Below are positions 1-9,397 of a stretch of DNA of 64,000 bases, in pieces. Made by a program: the position numbers and the translations under genes. The notes under the pieces are model-generated. The model saw only the letters and a program-made list of their open reading frames with translations, was not told the DNA's origin and made no database searches. The stretch is from Costus lasius (Eukaryota; Streptophyta; Magnoliopsida; Zingiberales; Costaceae). The stretch covers positions 50,744,596-50,808,595 of the forward strand of contig CM050454.1 of NCBI GenBank assembly GCA_027563935.2, in the 5' to 3' direction. The first letter of the stretch is position 1. The number at the start of each line of letters is the position of its first letter.

Positions 1-1003
1 ACCCAGGGCCCTAGCGCCCTTTGCAGCTCAGGTGCGCCCACCAGGTAAATGCGCCTGTCCTAGGGTCGAACCCTAGACCTCCCACCTGGTCAAGCCACTA
101 CTGCATGCGCCAATGCCATGTGTGCTCTGTGCTCTTGTCTGATTAAAATTACAATTTAATCTATCTAGACAAGATTGACACGCAGGTCAATTACACAATA
201 AATTAATTAAAATGTGATGCACAGATCACAAAAATAATAATTTATAATTAATCCAGGCTCGCAGGCCCCAGAACAGCACACATTAACACGGGCAGCCCAC
301 ATAAGATTAAATAAACAAGCATATGCTTACAATCAACATGTGATCCAATAAGAAAATAAAATTTTGAAAAACCGCATTGGCATCATTTTATTTTTCCTTA
401 TGTGCCCTACTACCTTACAACGGTCCATTATTAGGGATCCACTCATCAGACCTAGTCAGATCCACTGCCCTTGCATGCACCAAGTCCTAACTGACTTGAG
501 TCGACCAAATGGTCAATCATGCATGCGCCAAGGGCTGAACGACCTCATGAGTTCTGGCAAGCAGGTGTGACCCCGGGCCTAAACCATGTGCGTTCACAGG
601 TTGTCTCAACCAGACATCGCTACACGCCTGTTCGCAGTCGACCTATAGCCACCTCGTGCTTGCGCACAGGTGCCATCTGGTCGACCCATCTAGGCTGTCA
701 GATAGTCTGATCAGACTGGTTGGATCTTGACTAGACTATGACTTCAACCCTAATAACCCGTCTAAGGGTTTAAAGTAGGTGCCACTTAGATCTAATGGTA
801 AGCGCGCAAAGTCATTAAGTTTTGTGAAAAACATCAACAACAATATGAAAGAAGCGCTACCTTCATACATGCGCCAAGATTAATATACAACATGTAAGTT
901 TTCGCATGTAACCTATAGATCTAGCAATATGGCGCAAACATGGATCACAAATCAAACATAGCAATCATATTAACATGCATAAGAACTTGGCTCTGATACC
1001 AGT
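1..1003 (-). other. A0 untranslated leader with primer-binding site
   Basis: There is no gene here. The stretch matches the leaders of A1 (about 25900-26898), A2 (about 45600-46619), A3 (about 60480-61625) and A4 (52216-53230, plus). The primer-binding site complementary to initiator tRNA-Met is at 990-1001 (TGGTATCAGAGC on the minus strand). A TTCGA-loop hairpin lies at 57-79 and a second hairpin around a GGTCGACC palindrome at 673-705. Open frames of 60-70 codons here are not shared cleanly by the other copies. Confidence 0.85.
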
Positions 1004-2699
1004 TGAAAGTCCCCTGAACAAGGGGGGGGGGGGGCGAAACCCTACTGGCGCATATGGAGGTTTTAAAGCAGCGGAATGGATTTCTAGGGATCGATTGCAT
1101 GAGATATGATCAACTACAAAAACCCCGATTGCAAACATAAGAAGGATCATACCATCGCCATCCTTTGGATGGTGCCTTGGAAGCAAAGATCGAAAGGGAT
1201 CTTCTCCAAAAGTGACGCACACAAGGTGATGCCGCCTACTCTTTGTTGATCCTTGTGCTAGCAAGGTTCTTCAAAGGTCTTTGTCGTATGAAAGGGAAGA
1301 GAAGATTTTCCTTGCTTGGCGAGACCTCTCCCTTGTCGTCAAGAAGCTCTACCACACGAATGTGTCAAGAACCAAAAACCAATAGGCGACAAGAGGGCGA
1401 GAGGGAGGCGTGAAGAGAGGCGACGTGAGATGTGGTCACGTAAGTGACATGCTATCTAAAAATAGCAAAACCACTTCTCATCATGAAATGCGCTCATGAA
1501 CAAATCGCAAAATTCTTCTCCCATGAACCATGCGCTCACTTGATGAGCTGGTTCAATTTGGTTTGGTTCAAAGACCAATTAACCCAAGCCATTTGGTCTA
1601 GATCACAATAAACCCTAAAGGTTCAAGATCTAACCGTTCATCTCTTGATGCTCTTGATCTCACTGATCTAGCATCCATTCTCTCAATCAAAGCTTACCGA
1701 TCTTAAGCCCTAATCAATCAAACATGATCAGACCAGATCTCACTTACAATCAGAGATTAAATCCCTTTAAACTGAACCAAAACAATTCAGTCCACACGAT
1801 CTGACTTAAGTAAGCCATATCATCAAATTGTGCGACCCTAAGGGTTTCCTTTAAATGTCGGTAATGACAACTCACGTTATCACGATCAGTGAGGGGTATC
1901 TAGCAACACATCACTGTCTCCCGATATAAAGGAAAGAGTCTTCCAAGACTACACCCAAACCACAGCACAAGTGTGAATCCACTTCACAAGGCATACATGT
2001 TTCCTTTGCCACTGGATGTTCTTATTGGACAAGCGTGTCAAGCCTGTAACTCCAATATGATGAGAATGATTAGATCAGATGAACATAGTCATCTGGGTAT
2101 GGCCATACACTTTCTCAATCATCTCATTCAAGGGGGCCCCTTTAGAACATCACACTCCAATCAAGGAGACGGCAATCCTATATCTATCACTAGTGTCCTA
2201 ACCTGACTCATGATCATTATCCAAGATAGTCTATAACCATTATGTTTCAAATGATATTGAACTACCTCAAAACAATGACAATCATCATTTAGAAACACAA
2301 GTGATCTCAAGTCAGAGGACATGTGCCACTTGTTGCAAACAAGGATTATTCACATTGTGACAAGCAATTGAATATCCTAGTAGGGTCTGTCCAGTACATC
2401 CAATGTACCCATGAGTCTACATCTTATTCCATGCTCGAAGCATCCTATAAGATTAGAACACATATTAGTCTCAATCATATCAAGGCTGTCTCATGTTCAC
2501 CAAGATATCTCGACTAAGGACATTACAGCATGTCAGCCAAGCTGAACAGCATTGAGACATTATTCAGAAGCACACTTATTGCAGCAGACAATGTAACAAA
2601 CTGAATAACAACCATTGCCTTTATAAACATAAGAGTTTATACATGATACTGAAAGAATCCCAAGGCCTCAAACATTAGCCTTAAGGGCATACCCCAACA
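1004..2699 (-). repeat. A0 5' LTR
   Basis: On the plus strand it starts TGAAAGTCCCC and ends GGCATACCCCAACA, so the sense LTR is TGTTGGGGTATGCC...GGGGACTTTCA. The primer site abuts it on the left. Length is 1,696 bp against 1,670-1,692 for the other complete A LTRs. A run of 13 G at 1022-1034 is longer than in the other copies. No coding gene is seen; a short antisense open frame at 2323-2517 recurs in every A LTR. Confidence 0.92.
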
Positions 2700-3380
2700 G
2701 TGTCGCGGTCGGAGACGATGGTGAGAGGGAGCCGATGTAAGCGAACGATCTCTTTGACGAAGAGATGTGCAATGTGGGAGGCATCGGCCGTATTAGAACA
2801 TGGCACGAAGTGTGCCATCTTTGAGAAGCGGTCCACAACAACAAACATGGAGTCGTGTTGCGAGGCCGTGCGGGGCAACCCTAGGACGAAGTCCATGCTG
2901 ATATCAAGCCACGGACTCTTAGGAACGGGGAGTGGGGTGTACAATCCGGTATTGGCAGGACGAGGCTTGGCACGTTGACACGTGCCACAGTGGCGAACGA
3001 CCCTATCAACATCCTTACAAAGAGTGGGCCAGAAGAACCGGTCTTCGGCCAAACCTAGGGTCTTATCGTGGCCGTGGTGCCCTATGGCACCACCCGCATG
3101 GAACTCAACCAAGAGATGCTCGCGAAGGGATGAGCGAGGGACGCACAACCGGTTACCATACACGAGAAAGCCATTGTGAAGGCGGTAGGGCAAGTCTGGG
3201 GGGTCAGCGGCAAGGAGCTGGGTGAAGACGTGCCCAAAGTTGGCAGTCCGCATACTCGTCGCGGATATGTTCGTGGGTCGGAACAGAAGTGGACAAGACA
3301 CAAAGCAATGAGCGGACGCGACTGAGGGCGTCAGCCACCACATTGTCTTTGCCGGCCTTGTGGGTGATTACAAAGGTGTA
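2700..3380 (-). pseudogene. G integrase, 5' part (broken)
   Basis: After the RNase H end (THKAGKDNVVADALSR, about 3370-3310) the frame shifts near 3240 and continues as integrase. An H-H-C-C type zinc region ends in HCGTCQRAK. It is followed by GLYTPLPVP, the first catalytic Asp in DISMDFVLGLPR, and VVVDRFSKMAHFVPC. The frame stops being G at VSDRDT, where A0 is inserted. The second catalytic Asp region is therefore at the break, and the catalytic Glu and C-terminus lie left of the window. Function in life would be insertion of element cDNA; this copy cannot work. Confidence 0.88.
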
Positions 3381-4599
3381 CTATTGAAGAAACTCAACCC
3401 ACTTCGCATGGCGAGGGACGAGCTTCTTCTGGGCATTCAGAAAGGAGAGGGCCTGGTGATCGCTAAATAGAACGAACTCCTTGTGCAGGAGGTAATGACG
3501 CCATTGTCGGAGGGACTGGACTATCGCGTAAAACTCCTTATCATAGGTGGAGTACCGTTGGCGCACTTTGTTCAACTTTTCACTAAAGAAGGCGACGGGG
3601 TGGCCCTCTTGACTAAGAGTGCCACTGATGCCCGTGCCGGAGGCATCGCAAGCGACCTCGAAGACTTTGGTGAAGTCAGGTAGGCGAAGGACAAGTGCTG
3701 AGGTCATGATGTCCTTAAGCGCTAGGAAGGCTTGGCTAGTGGCGGGTGTCCATGAGAAGGCTTCGTGCTTAGTGCAGGCCATCATAGGGGCAGCGATGGT
3801 GCTGACGGACCTCGGTGACGAGGCCGAGGAAACTGCGGACCTCGGTGACGGACTCGGGCTCAGGCCATTGGCGAATGGCCTCGACCTTAGAGGGGTCGAC
3901 CATAAGTCCTTGGTCCGACATGATGAACCCAAGGAACTAGACCTGGTTTTTGAGAAAGGAGCATTTCTTTGCATTAAGGAACAAGCGCTCCTTACACAAA
4001 AGGTCAAAGGTCAAATGCAGGTGGGCTAAGTGATCGTCGCGGGTCCGGCTGTAGATAAGAATGTCATCAAAGTAGACGACGAGGAACTTGCCCATGTAGG
4101 GGTGAAGTACCTGACTCATAAGACGCATAAAGGTGGAGGGCGCGTTGGTAAGGCCGAAGGGCATGACCAGCCACTCGTAGAAGCCGTCCTTCGTCTTGAA
4201 GGGGGTCTTCCACTTGTCGCCTTCACAGACGCGGACCTGATGGTAACCGCTCCGGAGGTCAAGTTTAGTAAACCAACACGCACCGGAAATGAGGTCAAGC
4301 ATGTCGTCTAAACGGGGAATGGGAAATCAGTACTTCACCATGATGCAATTGATTGCATAGCAATCAATGCACATCCGCCAAGATCCGTCCTTCTTCGGGG
4401 TGAGAAGGGCCGGGACGGCACAAGGGCTAAGGCTTTCCCGGATGAAGCCCTTGGCCAGGAGGTCGTTTACCTGCCGCTTGAGCACCGTGTGCTCAGTTGG
4501 GTTGAGGTGATGGTGGGGCAGATTGGGTAGAGATGCCCCGGGGACGAGATCGATGACGTGCTGGATCTCACAATCTAGAGGGAGGCCAACGGGGAGGTC
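3381..4599 (-). pseudogene. G reverse transcriptase and RNase H (broken)
   Basis: RT starts near 4600 with a KGFIRES...KKDGSWRMCIDCYAIN block. It is cut by TGA at 4327-4329 just before FPIPRLDDM, and continues with [11 protein letters not shown], the [18 protein letters not shown] block and the active site [13 protein letters not shown] at 3937-3939 and a frameshift near 3810 follow. RNase H (VACDASGTGISGTLSQ, YSTYDKEFYAIV, LFSDHQALSFL) is open to TAG at 3381-3383. Related families have Arg (CGA) where 4327 now reads TGA, so CG-to-TG decay is likely, though no intact copy is in the window. Confidence 0.9.
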
Positions 4600-5211
4600 T
4601 ACCGGGGAAATTTCAAAAAACTCATCGAGAAGGGCGGTGACCTCGGCTGGCAAAGGAGCCGGAGGGGACGAAGGCTCACGGGGAATATCACGCACCATGA
4701 GCGCGTAGACGACTGCAGACTCATGGGCTTCTGACATGATGGAGCCTATGTGGACAAGTGTGCCAGGCTTAGGCGCCGATGGGACGGGGAGGGAAGGTGA
4801 GACTAAGCCCTTCGAGGTGGAAGCCCTCAACTCCTTGGGCGGAGCCAGGGTCAAGCAGATCTTACGCCGTCCGTGCTGGAAGACGTAGGTGTTAGACCGG
4901 CAATAGTGGATGACGTCGCGGTCATAGAGCCAAGGTCGGCCAAGAAGGACATGGGCGACGTCCATGGATGTAACGTCGCACCACACCTTCTCGGCGTAGT
5001 CACCGAAGTAAATGGGGACCTAGCAGCGATGGGTGATGGGCAGGCTGGACACGTCGACCCACACAATCGAGTAGGGTTGAGGGTGCAGCTCTAAAGGGAG
5101 ACCAAAATGGGTGACCGCCGTCCGGGAGATGACGTTGAGGCTGCTACCCCCATCGATCACGATTTTGCACGAGTGTCCATTACACTTAATATAAGTGTAA
5201 AAGATGCTCAT
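4600..5211 (-). pseudogene. G protease and protease-RT linker (broken)
   Basis: The aspartic protease core is IVIDGGSSLNVIS (about 5170-5130), the D-G-G-S variant found in many plant gypsy elements instead of D-S/T-G-A. A TAG at 5020-5022 interrupts it before YFGDYAEKVWCDVTSMDVAHVLLGRPWL, the typical second half of a retropepsin with its LLGRPW motif. The remaining linker to RT is open. The protease would cut the Gag-Pol polyprotein. Confidence 0.85.
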
Positions 5212-5485
5212 TCACTTCCAATCCTCGGACGGCGGGGGAGAGTGCACTAGGGTGCAGTGGACTACGGCCAAGGTAGGATGCGGGCTCGACTCCTCATCGT
5301 AGTAACACTGGGGTCCAACCTCTTGGGCCGAGGGTGGCCCGGGAGTGGTGACGACGTGGGGGTCGCGCGGAGTGGCAGCGATGTGCAAGGAATGGCTGCA
5401 AAGTGTGGGGCAGTCCCGGTTGAAGTGACCGGTCTGACTACAGTGATGACAAGGTCCAGGGGGCACAATAGTGAGGGGTGCCTTA
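5212..5485 (-). pseudogene. G gag C-terminus: CCHC zinc knuckle
   Basis: The sequence CHHCSQTGHFNRDC (C-x2-C-x4-H-x4-C) is a nucleocapsid knuckle that binds genomic RNA. The frame runs to a TGA at 5212-5214, immediately before the protease block, where the related proteins I know continue without a stop. On the right it ends at the B insertion (5481-5485 is the CCTTA duplication) and resumes at 18722. Confidence 0.88.
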
Positions 5486-6017
5486 TGTTGGGAAACCCCG
5501 GGGATATTTTACAATTTTTCAGAGGTTTATGGACACAAATACATTGCGCAGCAGAAGAATATCCCCAAAACAGGCCAGTCCCAAAAACCCAGTGACGATC
5601 GTCAAGTGAGAGAGTCGACACGATGTGATAGAAAATACCTTAATGCAAGGTGAGGCCGATGTCAACGTAGGCGCCCAAGTGTGCGCCCTCTGCAGTCGCA
5701 CTCACATGGATTACTCAAGTTCTCTTCTTCCACGCCCAGTGCTAGCCTCGGGAAGAAGATCCAAGCCTTGGGGAGATCACCACTTCACTTGCGCTACCTT
5801 CTAGAGAAGTTGCACCAAGGAGGAAGAGGAGAGAAGACAAGCCGCCAAGCTCCAAAGCTCCAAGCACCAAAAGGAAAGGAGGAAGGATGCTTGCGGCTAG
5901 GGTATGGAAGGTGTTCGCCCAAGCCTTCTTTGTTCTCGCCCTCAAGAGCTAGAACTCGCCTCCTCTCTTGATCACACCTCCAATGAATAAGTATCTTGAG
6001 AGGGGCGGCTCGGGGTG

Positions 6018-6027
6018 TTATTTATAG
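6018..6027 (-). promoter_or_regulatory. TATA box of the B LTR
   Basis: On the minus strand the sequence is CTATAAATAA. The same box is at 15663-15672 in the middle B LTR and at 29094-29103 in the C LTR. It would place about 1.6 kb of U3 upstream and about 0.5 kb of R-U5 downstream. Assignment rests on the motif and its conservation. Confidence 0.7.
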
Positions 6028-6097
6028 GGCAAGGGGCGGCTTAATGTGTGGCCACCATTCAAATTGAATGTGCGGCTAGGAGAGATTTTAGGGAGTT

Positions 6098-6390
6098 AAG
6101 TCCTAGTCCAATTAGGACTTAATTTGGGCGGTTAGATCATGTCCTAATCCAATTAGGACTCTCATGAACGGTTTGATCATGTGGGCGGTTTGATCAAGTT
6201 TAATTCCTAATCTAATTAGGATTTGATCAAGCCCAAGTCCTAATCCAACTAGGACTTTCAATGGGCGGTTTGAACAAGTCCTAATCCAATTAGGATTTGA
6301 TTATTTATATAATTAATTGAATCCTAATCCAATTAGGGCTCTAATTAATTCAAATAAATCAGCCCATTAAACCTCATAAATTAGGACTCT
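6098..6390 (-). promoter_or_regulatory. Palindrome array in the B U3
   Basis: Six copies of an imperfect palindrome of about 20 bp (core TCCTAATCCAATTAGGA) start near 6098, 6140, 6201, 6236, 6277 and 6320, and a half copy is near 6378. They lie just upstream of the TATA box in the transcription direction and alternate with GGGCGGTTTGATCAAG-like segments. The array recurs at about 15743-15985. The C LTR has only one clear copy (about 29337-29357) and a diverged one (about 29480). Confidence 0.75.
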
Positions 6391-7626
6391 AATTAATTCA
6401 AATAATTAGTCCCAAGATTAATTTCAAACCTCATGATGCATAGGCGCTAACCCTAGTCTAACTAGGGTTAAGCGCACGCCATGCACACGCCATCCCTTTT
6501 CTCCTCCTTAACCCCATTAAGCCCAACTTATCAATGGGCCCAGCCCAATGTCCATTATGCATGTTAACCAAGCCCACGGATCCAATCCAAATTTATCCCT
6601 AGGTCAAATTGGGCTAACCATGGTTAATATGCCGTAAATGGAAGTCGGCCCCAATAAATTTCTTCCATCTCATCAGGCCCATTGGCGCTGATGAAATCTG
6701 CAAAATAGATCCGAGTTATCCAATAACTCGATCATAAGTCTTCCCGATCAATACGAGAACTCGAGTATTAAGTTGTGCGACCCTGTAGGTTCCTCTGACA
6801 TTGTCAGTGCTAACCTAAGGTCATCACAAGCAGTGAGTGGCACCTAGTAGTGCATCGCTGCTACCCAAGTCATCGGAATGGATATTGACATCGACATCCC
6901 CATCATCATAATCAGGTACAGATGTATTACAGTCTCTTTGCCATACAGATATCCGATTGGACAAGTGTGTCACCACTTGTTTCTATCCAATCTCATGGCT
7001 ATGACTAAATCAGGTCTAACCTGGGTATGGCCATAAACTTTCAGTCATAGAAACATAGAGGTGCTCCATGGATATCATGCTTCCCTTAGGAAGGGGCAAA
7101 TCCTATGTCTGTGCATTGACCTTCTCATATGGGTCGTGACATGCCCAATGACAACCGTTATTACCTCCCAACTATGGCAAGGTGTTAGGTTGTATCAAAG
7201 CATATCCCTAACCACATAAAATGGCCAATGACCTCAAGTCAAGGGATCAATGCATCTCCTATCACTTGTGAGGATAACTCGTGACACCAAGTCATTGCCT
7301 CAGCGGGTCGGTCCAGTATATCTACCACTGATATACCCATATGCCTGCGTTAGCACCTCGTGCCTAACCAGCCCATATACCAGTCTTACAAGTACCATAG
7401 CTGTCCCATATCCACTAAGGTACATTGACTAGGGACAATAGTTTGAGCACAGATCCAGTCTGTCTCCAGGGACATTATCATATAAGTACATGTTCGCAGA
7501 TGTAAACAAATAATAATAACGACAATGCCACTATGATATAAATATCAATGTCAAGTAGTACAAGTAACGGACCAGAATTAGGTCCTTAGGGCATATACAC
7601 CAACAATCTCCCACTTGCACTAATAC

Positions 7627-9397
7627 CTAGAGGTTGAGAAATCTTAACCCCATATCTCTAGCATGACCATCATGCTTCTACTGCGCCAAAGCCTTGGTCA
7701 ATGGGTCTGCTAGATTGTTCTCTGTGTCAACTCTACTAATCTTGACATCACCTCTGTCTATGATCTCTCTGATCAGGTGAAATCTCCTGAGTATATGTTT
7801 GGATTTTTTGATGAGACCGAGGTTCCTTAGCTTGTCCAATTGCTCCATTGTTATCACAATAGATTTCAATGGGATCCACTGCACTTGGAACCACCTGAAG
7901 TTCAGAAATGAACTTCCTAATCCAAACGGCTTCTTTGGCTGCCTCAGAAGCAACCACATACTCAGCTTTGGTTGTAGAATCAACTATGGTGGATTGCTTG
8001 AAGCTCTTCCAGCATACAGCGCCTCCATTTATCTTGAACACATAGCCGGCCTGCGATCTGAAGTCGTCAGGGTCAGACTGGAAAGACGCATTAGTGTAGC
8101 CCTGCATACTGAGCTCTTCCTGTCCCCCATAGACCAAGAACAAATCCTTAGTTCTTCTCAGATACTTTAGGATGTTCTTTACAGCCACCCAGTGCTGTAC
8201 TCCAAGATTGGATTGGTATCAGCTGGTTATGCTCACAGCATAAGCCACATCTGGTCTAGTACACAACATTGCATGCATGATTGATCCTACTGCCAAAGCA
8301 TAGGGCACTCGACTCATGTCATCCCTCTCAGCCTGTGTGGTGGGACACTGGCTCTTTGAGAGAGTAAGGCCATGTTTCACTGTAAGGTACCCTTTCTTGG
8401 ATTGCTCCAAGCTAAACCTCTCTAGGACCTTATCAATGTATGTACTCTGACTAAGGGCTAGGAGCTTCTTGGATCTATCCCTGTAGATATAAGCGGCCTC
8501 CCCTAAGTTTTTTTATCTCAAAACACTTCCCTAACCATGTCTTCACAACTTGAAGACTAGGGATGTCATTCCCAATGAGTAGTATGTCATCGACATACAA
8601 GACCAGAAAAGTTACCAAGCTCCCACTGAATTATCTGTATACACAGGCGTCATCTTCACTTTTGATAAAGCCATAATCTCTCACAGCTTCATCAAATTGA
8701 AGATTCTAACTTCGAGATGCTTGCTTTAATCCATAGATGGATCTCTTTAGCCTGCAGACCTTATTGGCCTCTGCAGGATGGACGAAGCCATCAGGTTGTG
8801 TCATATACACATCCTTAGTCAGCATTCTATTAAGGAAAGCTGTCTCCACATCCATCTGCCATATCTCATAGTCGTGATATGCAGCTATAGCAAGCAGAAT
8901 CCGAATGGATTTGAACATGGCAACTAGCGAGAAGGTTTCATCATAATCCACCCCGTGGACTTGCTTGAATCCTTTAGCCACCAATCTACCTTTATAGGTA
9001 ACTATGTTGCCATCCATGTCTGTCTTCTTCTTGAAGACCCATTTACAGCCTATGGGTTTTACCCCATCCGGCAGCTCAACCAAATCCCAGACTTGGTTAG
9101 CTGACTTGGAATCCATCTCGGATCGCATGGCCTCAAGCCATTTCTCGGAGTCCGATCCACTGACCTCCTCATCATAAGTCCTGGGTTCATCCTCAATGAT
9201 GAAGATCCCGTCGTGTTGGGTCGGCAGCGACCCATACCTCTCAAGTGCACGATGAATTCTCCCAGACCTACGTGGGGCCTGTGTCTGAGCCTCTGGTTGC
9301 CCAGCAACCGGTGCAGGTGGCTCAGGTTCCATCTCTCCTGCTGTGTCTTGTGGTTGACCTTGGACCTCATCCAAGTCAAAGCTTCTCCCACTGGTGC
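7627..9397 (-). pseudogene. B unit 1 pol: RT and RNase H (broken)
   Basis: It is homologous to the 3' half of the A pol. It includes the GCKWVFKKKTDMDG, LVAKGFKQVHGVDYDETFS, IYGLKQASRS, LYVDDILLIG and RNase H blocks. Damage: TAG at 7678-7680 where unit 2 has CAG; TGA at 8219-8221 where unit 2 has CGA; a 15-bp loss and a T-run frameshift near 8490-8515; a stop near 8710. The terminal stop codon is at 7627-7629. The right end is the S insertion; the frame resumes at 12020. Confidence 0.88.

Larger units (their letters stand above)
1..2699 (-). mobile_element. A0: 5' end of a Ty1/copia (Angela-type) element, truncated by the window edge
   Basis: The element reads on the minus strand, so its 5' LTR is on the right (1004-2699) and the leader fills 1-1003; gag and pol lie beyond the left edge. 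It is inserted in the integrase of gypsy element G: the G reading frame resumes at base 2700. The expected target duplication is GTGTC (2700-2704), but its partner is outside the window. The LTR ends in CTTTCA in the sense direction, as in A1, A3 and A5. Confidence 0.93.
5486..7605 (-). repeat. B left LTR (3' LTR)
   Basis: It starts TGTTGGGAAACCCC and ends ATATACACCAACA, 2,120 bp. The next bases (ATCTCCCACTTGCAC) are the purine tract read backwards. A good TATA box lies at 6018-6027 on the minus strand, and a palindrome array lies upstream of it. There is no coding gene. It differs from the middle LTR (15131-17251) visibly more than the A LTR pairs differ from each other, especially in the first 300 bases. 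Confidence 0.93.

Noticed and set aside
3619..4029. 136-codon plus-strand frame across G pol
   Set aside because: It is a shadow of the RT/RNase H frame on the opposite strand.
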